This document shows, piece by piece, positions 33,546 to 41,918 of a stretch of DNA of 64,000 nt. The first letter of the stretch is position 1; each line of letters begins with the position of its first letter. The notes under the pieces were generated by a model, which saw only the letters and a list, made by a program, of their open reading frames with translations, was not told the DNA's origin and did not search any database. The stretch is taken from contig JAPPFP010000007.1 in assembly GCA_028877275.1 (NCBI GenBank), positions 55,338 through 119,337 on the forward strand, in the 5' to 3' direction. The DNA comes from Acidobacteriota bacterium. Its GTDB lineage: Bacteria > Acidobacteriota > Thermoanaerobaculia > Multivoradales > Multivoraceae. The translations under genes were made by a program, and so were the position numbers.

Positions 33546-34328
33546 ATGCCTGTCCGGACGATCGAGGACGACCTCAGGAGCCGGGGCCCTGTGCTGGTCG
33601 CCTTTTCAGGGGGCGTCGACTCGGGGCTCGTAGCCGCCCTGGCCCGCCGCGCTCTGGGCGACCGGGCGCTGGCGGTGACGGCGGCGGCCGAAACCCTCGC
33701 CGGCTCCGAGCTGGACCATGCCCGCCGACTGGCGGCCGAGATCGGCATCCGCCATGAGGTCGTGACCTATAGCGAGCTGGACGAGCCCGAGTTCCGGGCC
33801 AACCCGAGCCACCGTTGCTACGTGTGTCAGGGACTGCGCATGGACCGCATGCTGGAACTGGCGAACTCCGATGGTTTCGCCACCGTCTGCGACGGCACGA
33901 ACGCCTCGGATCCGGGCCCGAACCGTCCCGGTCTACGAGCGGTGCGCGAGCGAGGCGTCTACAGTCCATTGCTGGAGCACGGCGTGACCAAGGCGGCTGC
34001 CCGCCGGCTGGCGCGGGGGCTCGGCCTCACGGTCTGGGACCGGCCGGCGAACGCCTGTCTGTCTTCCCGGATACCTCACGGTCAGCTCGTCACGCTGCCC
34101 AAGCTCCGCCGCATCGAGAGCGCCGAAGCGGAACTCCAGAGCCGGGGCTTCCGCGTCCTCAGGGTGCGCCACGACGGCGACTCGGCGCGAGTCGAGGTGG
34201 GGAAGGGCGAACTGCCGGCAGCCGAGACGCAGTGGTGTGAGATCGAGGCGCGTCTGCTCGAGCTCGGCTTCGAGGGAGCCGCGCTGGATCCGCGCGGCTA
34301 TCGCAGCGGCGGCGCGGACGCCGTGTAG
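33546..34328 (+). CDS. larE: ATP-dependent sacrificial sulfur transferase LarE
   Basis: LarE inserts sulfur into the pyridinium biscarboxylate precursor of the nickel-pincer nucleotide cofactor. The 260-residue protein begins MPVRTIEDDL; GTG 33534 is an alternative start overlapping the previous gene. It has the PP-loop VAFSGGVDSGLVAALARRAL, the HRCYVCQGLRMDRM cysteine pair, CDGTNASDPGPNRPGLRA, and the segment RPANACLSSRIPHG. In characterised LarE the cysteine of that last segment donates its own sulfur, and here it is retained. larB follows 9 bases later. larC and larA are absent from the window. Confidence 0.9.
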   Translation: MPVRTIEDDLRSRGPVLVAFSGGVDSGLVAALARRALGDRALAVTAAAETLAGSELDHARRLAAEIGIRHEVVTYSELDEPEFRANPSHRCYVCQGLRMDRMLELANSDGFATVCDGTNASDPGPNRPGLRAVRERGVYSPLLEHGVTKAAARRLARGLGLTVWDRPANACLSSRIPHGQLVTLPKLRRIESAEAELQSRGFRVLRVRHDGDSARVEVGKGELPAAETQWCEIEARLLELGFEGAALDPRGYRSGGADAV

Positions 34329-34336
34329 CCGGGGCG

Positions 34337-35095
34337 GTGAGACGGGACCAACTCCTCGAGCTGCTGCGGGGCGTCGCCGCCGGCGAGGTCTCGCCGGAAG
34401 CCGCGCACGAACGCGTGGCGCGTCTGCCTTACCTGGACCTGGGGACGGCGAGGCTCGACCTCGATCGGGAGCTCCGGACCGGCCTGCCCGAGGTCGTCTT
34501 CGCCCAGGGCAAGAGCGACGACGAGCTGGTTCGCATCGTGGAAGCGATGGTGGCGGACTCGGGCCGCGTGCTGGTCACCCGGGTGGAGGCGGCGGCGGCC
34601 GAAGCGCTGGGCGCCGCGATCCCTGACGGCCGCTTCGAGCCGCGCGCGAGGATCTGGAGCGCCGGCCGCTTCGGGCCGCCGTCCGGACGGCGGATCGCGG
34701 TGGTGAGCGCCGGCACCTCGGACTTTCCGGTGGCGGAGGAGGCCGCGTCGTGCAGCGAGTGGCTGGGGCACGAGGTCGAGCGGATTCGGGATGTCGGCGT
34801 TGCCGGAATCCAGCGCGCGCTCGATTCGATCGATTCGCTGCGCCGGGCCGATGTCGCCGTGGTCGTGGCCGGAATGGACGGCGCCCTGCCGACGGTGATC
34901 GCCGGCCTGGTGTCCTGTCCCGTGGTCGCGGTGCCGACCAGCGTCGGCTATGGCGCGAGCTTCGAGGGGATCGGACCGCTATTGACCATGCTCACGGCCT
35001 GCGCCCCGGGCGTCGCCGTCGTCAACATCGACAACGGTTTCGGCGCGGCGGCGCTGGCTCACCGCATCCTGTCCAGAAGCATCGCGTCGCCGTAA
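34337..35095 (+). CDS. larB: Nickel-pincer cofactor biosynthesis protein LarB
   Basis: LarB carboxylates and hydrolyses nicotinic acid adenine dinucleotide in the first step of nickel-pincer nucleotide synthesis. The 252-residue protein (GTG start) has a PurE-like C-terminal domain: VVSAGTSDFPVAEEAASC, AVVVAGMDGALPTVIAGL, VPTSVGYGASFEGIGPLL and VVNIDNGFGAA. The N-terminal segment LPYLDLGTARLDLDRELRTG ... VVFAQGKSDDEL is also typical. Its last 37 bases overlap the 3' end of queA on the other strand. Confidence 0.92.
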   Translation: MRRDQLLELLRGVAAGEVSPEAAHERVARLPYLDLGTARLDLDRELRTGLPEVVFAQGKSDDELVRIVEAMVADSGRVLVTRVEAAAAEALGAAIPDGRFEPRARIWSAGRFGPPSGRRIAVVSAGTSDFPVAEEAASCSEWLGHEVERIRDVGVAGIQRALDSIDSLRRADVAVVVAGMDGALPTVIAGLVSCPVVAVPTSVGYGASFEGIGPLLTMLTACAPGVAVVNIDNGFGAAALAHRILSRSIASP

Positions 35096-36087
35096 GAGGT
35101 GAAGCGAAAGCCGCTCCTGATCGCCTGGCGGTAGGCGTCGAGGGTGCGGCGGCGGCCCGCGAACGCGCAGACCAGCATGAGCAGGGTGGAGCGGGGCAGG
35201 TGGAAGTTCGTGATCAACCGGTCGACGACGCGGAACTCGTAGCCCGGACGGATGTAGAGCCCGGTCCGGCCGGCGCCGGCGGCGACCAGTCCGTCCGCTG
35301 ACGACGCGGTCTCCAGAGTACGGACGACGGTCGTTCCGACGGCCACCACCTGGCGCCCGCTTCGGCGTGTGGCGGCGATCGCCTCGGCGGTGGCCTCCGG
35401 GATCTCGAAGCGCTCGGAGTCCATGACGTGCAATTCGGGGTTCTCCGCCTTGACCGGCCGAAACGTGCCGGGACCAACGTGCAGGGTGACGCTCGCGCGC
35501 CGGACCCCGTGCCGTTCGAGCACATCGAGGAGCGCCGGGGTGAAGTGAAGGCCGGCCGTTGGCGCCGCGACCGCGCCCGGCTGCACGGCGTAGATCGTCT
35601 GGTAGCACTCCCGGTCCCGCGGCTCGACCGGCCGGTCGATGTACGGCGGCAGGGGCGTCTCGCCGATCTCCTGGAGGAGCGGCTCGATCGGCTGCGCGAA
35701 GGTCAGCCGGAAACGCTCGTCCACGCGCTCGTCGACTCTGGCTGCGGGACCGCCCTCGATCGCCAGCGGCGCGCCCGGGGGCAGGCGGCGGCCGGGCCGG
35801 AGCAGGCACCACCAGGAGGCCGGCCCCTCCCGTTCCACCAGCAGGATCTCCACCCGACCGCCGGTCGGCCGCCGGGCCCGCAGGCGGGCCGGAATGACCC
35901 GGGTGTCGTTGACGACGAGCAGGTCGCCGGGATCGAGCAGGTCCGGCAGTTCGGCGAAGCGCCGTTCCCCGATGGTCCGGCCGAGCACCAGCAGGCGGCT
36001 CTCGCCGCGTTCGCCGGGGTGCTGGGCGATCGCTTCCGGCGGCAGGTGGTAGTCGAAGTCCGAGGTCCGCAGCGTTGGGCCCGTCAT
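35059..36087 (-). CDS. queA: S-adenosylmethionine:tRNA ribosyltransferase-isomerase QueA
   Basis: QueA transfers the ribosyl moiety of SAM to 7-aminomethyl-deazaguanine in tRNA, forming epoxyqueuosine. The 342-residue protein begins MTGPTLRTSDFDYHLPPEAI and shows LVVNDTRVIPARL, YQTIYAVQPGAVAAPTAGLH, VTLHVGPGTFRPV, FHLPRSTLLMLVCAFAG and the C-terminal SYGDAMLL. Its ATG overlaps the stop of the permease gene (ATGA), making it the last gene of the ABC transporter operon. The larB gene converges and overlaps by 37 bases. Confidence 0.96.
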   Translation of the reverse strand: MTGPTLRTSDFDYHLPPEAIAQHPGERGESRLLVLGRTIGERRFAELPDLLDPGDLLVVNDTRVIPARLRARRPTGGRVEILLVEREGPASWWCLLRPGRRLPPGAPLAIEGGPAARVDERVDERFRLTFAQPIEPLLQEIGETPLPPYIDRPVEPRDRECYQTIYAVQPGAVAAPTAGLHFTPALLDVLERHGVRRASVTLHVGPGTFRPVKAENPELHVMDSERFEIPEATAEAIAATRRSGRQVVAVGTTVVRTLETASSADGLVAAGAGRTGLYIRPGYEFRVVDRLITNFHLPRSTLLMLVCAFAGRRRTLDAYRQAIRSGFRFTSYGDAMLLDRMR

Positions 36088-37121
36088 GCCTGGCCCAGCC
36101 AGGTGCGGATCGCCCACGGCGAGCGTCGGCGACCGCGGCCGCTGGCGCCGAAACCCGCGAGGCGGTCGCTCAGTCCGTCGGCGAGCAGGCTCGAGCCGAG
36201 CACGGCGGCGGCGACCATCAGGCCGGGGAAGGCTGCGATCCACCATGCGGTGGTCAGGTGGTTCTGGCCGTCGGCGATCATCGAACCCCAGCTCGGCTGC
36301 GGCGGCTGCACGCCCAGCCCCAGGAAGGAGAGCGCCGACTCGACCAGAATGCTGGCGCCCACCCGCAGGCTGGCGTCGACCAGCAGCGGCGTCGTCGCGT
36401 TCGGCAGCAGATGCCGGAAGAGGACGCCGGCCGGTGAGCGCCCGGCGGCGGTGGCGGCCAGGGCGAACCGTTCCTGTTTCAGTCGCAGGAGTTCGGCCCG
36501 GACAAGGCGCGCGAGGCCCATCCAGCCTGTACCGCCGATCAACAGCACCAGAAGCATGGTGTCGGGTTGGTAGAGCGCCGCCAGCAGGAGCACCAGGGCC
36601 AGGTGGGGAAAGCAGAGCAGGCCGTCCACCGTGCGCATCAGCGTCTGGTCGACGAACCGGCCGCCGATCGCGGCGCAGGAGCCGACCAGTGTGCCCGCGG
36701 TCAGCGCCAGGCAGGCGGCGAGCAGACCGATGGTCAACGACACGCGCGAGCCGTGGAGCAGGCGCGAGAGGATGTCGCGCCCCAGGGCGTCGCTGCCCAG
36801 CCAGTTCCTGCGCCGTTCGGCGAGGCCCTCCTCCCGGTAGTTCGTTACGGAACGGAGCGGGACGCGCAGCGAACCCGAGCGTCGCTCGAGGACCAGGTCG
36901 TTGCCGTCGACCTTCACCCGTTCCGCCAGCAGCGGCTCGCCGTCGAGCGTGCGGACGACGAGAAGGGAGGACAGCGGTGGCCGTCGGCTCGATTCGGCGG
37001 CGTCGAGTTGCTCCGCCGGATCGAACGGAGCCAGCAGGGGGGCGGTTGCCGCGAGCAGGGCGAGGAGGCCGAGGATTCCGACTCCGGTCCGGGCCGGCGC
37101 TGGCAGGGAAGACCGCCTCAT
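36084..37121 (-). CDS. Peptide/nickel-type ABC transporter permease (OppC/DppC-like)
   Basis: This 345-residue inner-membrane permease starts at ATG 37121, overlapping the stop of the OppB-like gene. The first TM (GILGLLALLAATAPLLAPF) is followed by a charged insert of roughly 65 residues (SSLLVVRTLDGEPLLAERVK...). The usual NWLGSDALGRDILSRLLHGSR then leads into five more TM segments with the EAA-type coupling region RLVRAELLRLKQERFALAA. The insert is larger than in typical DppC proteins and would face the periplasm. No ATPase gene is adjacent, so the transporter must borrow OppD/F subunits encoded elsewhere. Confidence 0.9.
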   Translation of the reverse strand: MRRSSLPAPARTGVGILGLLALLAATAPLLAPFDPAEQLDAAESSRRPPLSSLLVVRTLDGEPLLAERVKVDGNDLVLERRSGSLRVPLRSVTNYREEGLAERRRNWLGSDALGRDILSRLLHGSRVSLTIGLLAACLALTAGTLVGSCAAIGGRFVDQTLMRTVDGLLCFPHLALVLLLAALYQPDTMLLVLLIGGTGWMGLARLVRAELLRLKQERFALAATAAGRSPAGVLFRHLLPNATTPLLVDASLRVGASILVESALSFLGLGVQPPQPSWGSMIADGQNHLTTAWWIAAFPGLMVAAAVLGSSLLADGLSDRLAGFGASGRGRRRSPWAIRTWLGQA

Positions 37122-38083
37122 TCCACCCGAATCCTCGGGTCCAGGCGGGTGAGCAGGAGGTCCGCGACGAGCGACGCGACGATGACCAGGGCGGCGCCGT
37201 AGGCGGTGGCCGCGAGAACCACGGGGATGTCCCGCGACTGGATCGCCAGAAGTGTCGCGGTGCCGAGGCCGGGCCAGGCGAAAACGGCTTCGGCCACGAC
37301 GGCGCCGGAAAGCAGGAGAGGGGCCGATACGGAGGCGAGCTGAAGCAGTCGTGGAGCGGCGTGAGCGAGGCCGTGGACGAGCAGGATCCGGGTCTCGGAC
37401 AAACCACGGGCCCGAGCGGCGCGACCGGCCTCGGTGGCCTGGAACTCGATCAGCGAACTCCGGGTGTAGCGGGCGATGTCGCCGGCCATCGACAGGCCGA
37501 GGACCAGCGCCGGAAGCCACAGGTGCGCCAGCACGTCGAGAGCGGCGGCCAGCGGGCCGAGCTCAAAACCGGCGGCGGAGGTCATGCCGCCGGCCGGCGC
37601 CACGCCCAGGCCCACGGCCAGCACGAGGACCGCCATCAGACCGACCCAGAACGTGGGCAGCGCGTAGACGATCAGACTGGCGACGCGAACGCTCAGGTCG
37701 AGCCGGGAGTTCGGGCGAAAGGCCGCGATCAGGCCCAGGCCGATCCCGAGCAGGTACTGGGCAAGCAGGGCCGCGCCGGCCAGCAGGAGGGTGGGCGGCA
37801 GGGCATCGAACAGAAGCTCCGCCACGGGCTGGCCGGTCCGGTAGGACTGGCCCCAGTCCCAGTGCAGAACGACCGCTCCCAGCCAGTGGAGGTACTGGAC
37901 GGGCAGGGGCTGGTCGAGCCCGTAGAGGGCGCGTAGCCGCTCCGCCTGCTCCGGCGGAATCCGTGGGTCGGCAGGCGCCAACGGCTCGCCGGGCGCCAGC
38001 GCCACGACGGCGAAGGCGAGAGTCAGGACGATCAGGAAGAGCACCGCCGCGGCCAGGAGGCGGCGCAGGACGAAGCGGATCAC
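37118..38083 (-). CDS. Peptide/nickel-type ABC transporter permease (OppB/DppB-like)
   Basis: This 321-residue permease of the OppB type begins MIRFVLRRLLAAAVLFLIVL. It has the conserved PLPVQYLHWLGAVVLHWDWG segment, LIVYALPTFWVGLMAVLVLA, and the cytoplasmic loop LIEFQATEAGRAARARGLSE that engages the ATPase. About six TM segments are visible. Its stop overlaps the start of the second permease gene by 4 bases, and the binding-protein gene lies 16 bases upstream. Confidence 0.93.
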   Translation of the reverse strand: MIRFVLRRLLAAAVLFLIVLTLAFAVVALAPGEPLAPADPRIPPEQAERLRALYGLDQPLPVQYLHWLGAVVLHWDWGQSYRTGQPVAELLFDALPPTLLLAGAALLAQYLLGIGLGLIAAFRPNSRLDLSVRVASLIVYALPTFWVGLMAVLVLAVGLGVAPAGGMTSAAGFELGPLAAALDVLAHLWLPALVLGLSMAGDIARYTRSSLIEFQATEAGRAARARGLSETRILLVHGLAHAAPRLLQLASVSAPLLLSGAVVAEAVFAWPGLGTATLLAIQSRDIPVVLAATAYGAALVIVASLVADLLLTRLDPRIRVE

Positions 38084-38099
38084 CAGCGCGATCGGAGGT

Positions 38100-39701
38100 T
38101 CAGCGCCACGCCCATTCCTGAAGGTTTGCGAGTGGGCTCAGCGCGTTCGGCTCTACTGACTCGAGTTCCTCGTTGAAGGCTGCCAGGGTCAGCGGCTCCC
38201 ACAGCACCAGCATGGGCTGGTCCTCGTGCAGGATGCGCTGCAGGCGGTGGAGATCCTCAAGACCCGCCAGGGGGTCGAGCCGCGTGGCGACGCTTTCGAT
38301 CAACGCGTCGACCTCGGGATTGGCGTAGGCGGCGTAGTTGTGTCCGCCATCGATCGAATCACTGTGAAAGGTGGGACGGAGGTCCAGGCTGGTGTCGATC
38401 GCGAACCCGGAGACGGCGGCGTCGAAGTCGTTGCCGAGGAGCCGCGGAAGCAGCGCGTTCTGATCGAAGCGTCGAAGCTGGGCGTCGATGCCAACGGCGC
38501 GCAAGTCGGCCTGAATCATCTGCATCGCGTCCCAGCGCGCGGCGGCGCCGGCGAAGGTCGCCAGCTCGAATCGGAACGGCTCGCCGTTGCGCTCGAGGAC
38601 GCCATCGCCGTCAAGGTCGCGCCAGCCGGCCGCGGCCAGGATGGTTCGGGCGGCCTCCGGGTCGTGCGGCCACGGTTCGAGCTCCGGGTCGCGGGCCCAG
38701 ACGTCGGACAGGATCGGGCTGCTGCCGACCCGGGCGTAGCCGCGCCAGACCGTGTCGACGATCGCCTGGCGGTCCACCGCCAGCGCCAGCGCCCGTCGGG
38801 TCGCCGCGTCCTCGAACCGCGGCTGGCCCGTATTCCAGGACACGAACGTGTACTGCCGGCTGGAGTACGCGTGTAGACGGAGACCGGAGCGGCCTTCGAT
38901 GCGCTGCGCGTCAGCGGCGCCGATGGCCGTGACGACGTCGAGTTCGCCGGCCAGTAGCTGCGTCGTGAGCGCGGCGCTATCGGCTGCGGTCCGCAGGACG
39001 ACTCGCTCGAGCCGGGGGAGATCCGCCTCGAAGTAGTCCGGGTTGCGGCCCAGAACGAGTTCCCGGCCGGGGGTCCGGTTCTCGAGTCGGAACGGCCCGC
39101 TTTCCGTCAGGCGCTCGAAGAACCAGCCCGGGTCGCTGCGCCATTCGGCGAATGGCCGCTGTGCCCAGGCATGCCGGGGAAGGACGGCTTCCGGCGCCAC
39201 GTCGGCCAACTGGGTGGGCGAGGCGCGGCTGAAGTGGAACCGCACCGTGCGCTCGTCTACCACCTCGACGTCGGTGATCGCCTCCTTGGCGTAGGCGTAG
39301 AGCCAGGCAACGTCCGGGTCGGTCTGCGCCTGCCAGGTGAAGCGGACATCGCTTGCGGTCACCGGGTGGCCATCGCTCCAGACGGCCTCCGCGCGGAGCC
39401 GGACGGTCAGGACCAGGCGGTCTTCGGAGAACTCCCACGTTTCGGCCAGAGCCGGCTTCCAGGAGGGCGGACCCTCCCGGAAATCGGATTCCTCGTTCAT
39501 CAACGGCAGCAGGAGCTGGGAGGTGATCGCCTTGTGACCGAGCGTCTGCTGGACGATCAGCTCGTTCGGCGTCGGATACTCGAAGCGCATGCCGACGGTG
39601 AGGCGCGTCGTGTCGCGCGGGGTGTCCGAAGCGCAGGCCCAACCGAGAATGGCGGCTAGTCCGGCCGCCGCCAGGAGCCGCATCGCAGCCACGGGAATCA
39701 T
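38100..39701 (-). CDS. Peptide-type ABC transporter substrate-binding protein (family 5)
   Basis: This is a roughly 533-residue extracytoplasmic binding protein. ATG 39701 (MIPVAAMRLLAAAG) is taken as start; ATG 39683 is an alternative. The leader LLAAAGLAAILGWACASDTP has a lipobox-like Cys, so it is probably a lipoprotein, although Trp at -2 is unusual. Family motifs include WEFSEDRLVLTVRLRAEAVW, DGHPVTASDVRFTWQ, SGPFRLENRTPG, ALALAVDRQAIVDTVWRGYA and DAAVSGFAIDTSLDLRPTFH. Ligand unknown; peptides or similar solutes are usual. The divergent histidine kinase starts only 26 bases away. Confidence 0.9.
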   Translation of the reverse strand: MIPVAAMRLLAAAGLAAILGWACASDTPRDTTRLTVGMRFEYPTPNELIVQQTLGHKAITSQLLLPLMNEESDFREGPPSWKPALAETWEFSEDRLVLTVRLRAEAVWSDGHPVTASDVRFTWQAQTDPDVAWLYAYAKEAITDVEVVDERTVRFHFSRASPTQLADVAPEAVLPRHAWAQRPFAEWRSDPGWFFERLTESGPFRLENRTPGRELVLGRNPDYFEADLPRLERVVLRTAADSAALTTQLLAGELDVVTAIGAADAQRIEGRSGLRLHAYSSRQYTFVSWNTGQPRFEDAATRRALALAVDRQAIVDTVWRGYARVGSSPILSDVWARDPELEPWPHDPEAARTILAAAGWRDLDGDGVLERNGEPFRFELATFAGAAARWDAMQMIQADLRAVGIDAQLRRFDQNALLPRLLGNDFDAAVSGFAIDTSLDLRPTFHSDSIDGGHNYAAYANPEVDALIESVATRLDPLAGLEDLHRLQRILHEDQPMLVLWEPLTLAAFNEELESVEPNALSPLANLQEWAWR

Positions 39702-39727
39702 CGTACACCGCGGCTGTCTTGTAGCGT

Positions 39728-41116
39728 TTGAGCGTGTGGGACTGGATCGGCAGGGACGGAGGTCAGCGGCGCCGGCGCGCCTGGGCGGCGGTTCTTGGCG
39801 CCTTCGTGCTCGCCGACCTCGCCCTGTTCGGCTGGCTGATCTTCCGGTCACTGTCGGAGCGGGAAGTGAGCCGGATCGTGCTCGAAGCGCGAACGGAGGC
39901 CGAGGAGCTCGCCGAGCGGATCGCGGGCCGGGTGGAGAGCACCGGGCGCGACCTCTACACGGCGATGGCGACGGAGTCGGAGACGCGCCGCTACATCGAT
40001 TCCGTGCTGGTGCAGCGCGACATCGTCGAGACGGTCGAGGTCTTCGATAGCGAGGGTCACCTCGTGTTCCGCAACCGCCGGGCCGAAACCCGCACCGACG
40101 GTGACGGCCCGCCGAATCTGGAGTCGCCGTCGCTGGTCGCGGAGACGGTGACCAACCAGGTGCCCTACGAGACGGTGACGGTGCCCGTCGGCACGGTCGG
40201 CACCTTCCAGATCGGGATCTCGCGCTCCGAGTTGCAGCAGCGGTTAACGACCCTGCGTCGCGAGTTGCTGCGCCAGACGGCGATCGTCGCCGTGCTGACC
40301 GTCGCGCTCTTCGTCGCCGGCTACCTGCTCTACAGCCGCCTTTCCCGGCGGACCGCCCTGGCCGAGCGTCAGGCGCAGGAGGCGGAACAGATGGCCTATG
40401 TCGGCACCCTCGCTTCCGGCCTTGCCCACGAGATCCGCAGTCCCCTGAACTCGTTGAATCTGAACATGCAGATGCTCCAGGAGGAGCTGCCGGAGGGCTC
40501 TTCGGAGCGGCTGGTCGCGATCACGCGTTCGGAAGTCGGTCGCCTGGAGCGCCTCGTGTCCGACTTCCTGAGCTATGCGCGTCCGGACGACCTGAAGCTC
40601 GAGCAGACGACCGCGTCCGAACTTCTGTGCCACGGCGCGGAGGTGGTGGCCGGCAAGCTCCGGTCCGCTGGCATACCGGTGGAGATCGACGATCGCAGCG
40701 GTGGTGTCCCCCTCCAGGTCGACCGCGAGCAGATGAACCAGCTACTGCTCAACCTGATCGACAATGCGGTGGCGGCGATGAGCGACTGCGACCGTCCCAG
40801 GCTCCGCCTCGAAGCGGAAGCCCGGTCGGGCTCGGTCGTGCTGGCGGTCGGCGACAACGGGCCGGGGGTCGACCCCGCGGACCGGGAGCGGGTGTTCGAC
40901 CTGTTCCACTCGGGGCGTCGCGGCGGCACGGGCCTGGGACTCGCGATCGTCCGCCGCATCGCCGACACGCACGGCGGGGAGGCACGGGTGCGGCAGGGCG
41001 GGAGCGCTGGCGCGACCTTCGAGGTCGAGTTGCCGCTGTCGCCCGGTCCATCGCGACCGGCAAGGACCGTGAGGCGACGGGCGGAACGCGAGGCGACGGG
41101 TTCCGCTGACCGCTGA
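39728..41116 (+). CDS. Membrane sensor histidine kinase without adjacent response regulator
   Basis: This protein of about 462 residues starts at TTG 39728 or GTG 39734. TM1 (~20-42) and TM2 (~187-207) flank an extracytoplasmic sensor domain of about 145 residues (RYIDSVLVQRDIVETVEVFD). A short helical linker leads to the HisKA motif VGTLASGLAHEIRSPLNSLN and the HATPase domain (NLIDNAVAAM, GDNGPGVDP, GGTGLGLAIVRRIADTHGG). No response regulator is encoded nearby. The 26-base divergent spacing from the ABC binding-protein gene suggests a shared control region. Confidence 0.9.
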   Translation: MSVWDWIGRDGGQRRRRAWAAVLGAFVLADLALFGWLIFRSLSEREVSRIVLEARTEAEELAERIAGRVESTGRDLYTAMATESETRRYIDSVLVQRDIVETVEVFDSEGHLVFRNRRAETRTDGDGPPNLESPSLVAETVTNQVPYETVTVPVGTVGTFQIGISRSELQQRLTTLRRELLRQTAIVAVLTVALFVAGYLLYSRLSRRTALAERQAQEAEQMAYVGTLASGLAHEIRSPLNSLNLNMQMLQEELPEGSSERLVAITRSEVGRLERLVSDFLSYARPDDLKLEQTTASELLCHGAEVVAGKLRSAGIPVEIDDRSGGVPLQVDREQMNQLLLNLIDNAVAAMSDCDRPRLRLEAEARSGSVVLAVGDNGPGVDPADRERVFDLFHSGRRGGTGLGLAIVRRIADTHGGEARVRQGGSAGATFEVELPLSPGPSRPARTVRRRAEREATGSADR

Positions 41117-41130
41117 CCGTCGCGCGACCA

Positions 41131-41160
41131 TTGACCCGTCTACCGGGCGGGTGCTACTGT
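41131..41160 (+). promoter_or_regulatory. Sigma-70-type promoter for rplU-rpmA-obg
   Basis: TTGACC (41131-41136), an 18-base spacer and TACTGT (41155-41160) make a good housekeeping promoter. A GCCGCC/GGCGGC hairpin (41163-41187) follows in the ~110-base leader before the L21 start and could serve ribosomal-protein feedback. Confidence 0.6.
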
Positions 41161-41275
41161 CGGCCGCCGAAATGCCGCTGTGGCGGCGTAGAGCGGGTGC
41201 CGGACTCGTCCTCCGGCAACGCCAGATGACGATACCCGGCGCACGGAGCGATCGGCGCGCCGCTGAGAGAAAACG

Positions 41276-41605
41276 ATGTACGCAGTAATAGAGACCGGCG
41301 GCAAGCAGGTCCGGGTCGAAGAAGGCGATGTCGTCGACCTGGAGCGTCTCGGCGGCGCCGAGGCCGGTTCGGAGGTGGTCTTCGACCGGGTGCTGATGAT
41401 CGGTGGCGACGAAACCGAGCCCGAAGTGGGCGAGCCCGTCGTCGAGGGCGCCAGGGTGCGGGCACAGCTCGTGAGCGACCTGCGCGGCCCGAAGATCGTC
41501 GTGTTCAAGTTCAAGCGCCGGAAGGGCTACCGCCGGCGCCGTGGACACCGGCAGGAGCTGCAGCGGTTCCGGATAGAAGCGATCGAACGAGCCGGCGGCG
41601 CATAG
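41276..41605 (+). CDS. rplU: 50S ribosomal protein L21
   Basis: This 109-residue protein begins [20 protein letters not shown] and contains the L21 signature [20 protein letters not shown] near its C-terminus. It binds 23S rRNA domain I. It is encoded directly ahead of rpmA and obg, the conserved order in most bacteria. ATG 41276 follows GAGAGAAAAC. Confidence 0.97.
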   Translation: MYAVIETGGKQVRVEEGDVVDLERLGGAEAGSEVVFDRVLMIGGDETEPEVGEPVVEGARVRAQLVSDLRGPKIVVFKFKRRKGYRRRRGHRQELQRFRIEAIERAGGA

Positions 41606-41636
41606 TCGTTCGCCGGAGCAACGGAGGTCGAAGGAG

Positions 41637-41894
41637 ATGGCGCACAAGAAAGGCCAGGGCTCTAGCCGCAACGGCCGCGATTCGAACCCCAAGAACCTGG
41701 GCGTGAAGCGCTACGCGGGCCAGAGCGTGACCGGCGGCACGATCATCGTGCGCCAGCGGGGCACGAAGTTCTTTCCCGGCGAGAACGTCGGGCGCGGCGG
41801 CGACGACACCCTCTTCGCTCGCGCCGACGGCGTGGTCGAGTTTCGCAACCGCGGCCGGCGCGGCACGGTGGTCAACGTCCACCCGGCTGGCTGA
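41637..41894 (+). CDS. rpmA: 50S ribosomal protein L27
   Basis: This 85-residue protein begins [20 protein letters not shown] and continues [20 protein letters not shown], matching L27 throughout. Its N-terminal tail reaches the peptidyl-transferase centre. There is no Firmicutes-type cleavable N-terminal extension. A good ribosome site (GGAG) precedes the ATG. It lies 31 bases after rplU. Confidence 0.97.
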   Translation: MAHKKGQGSSRNGRDSNPKNLGVKRYAGQSVTGGTIIVRQRGTKFFPGENVGRGGDDTLFARADGVVEFRNRGRRGTVVNVHPAG

Positions 41895-41918
41895 GCGTAG
41901 CGCCGCGGGGAGCGGCTC

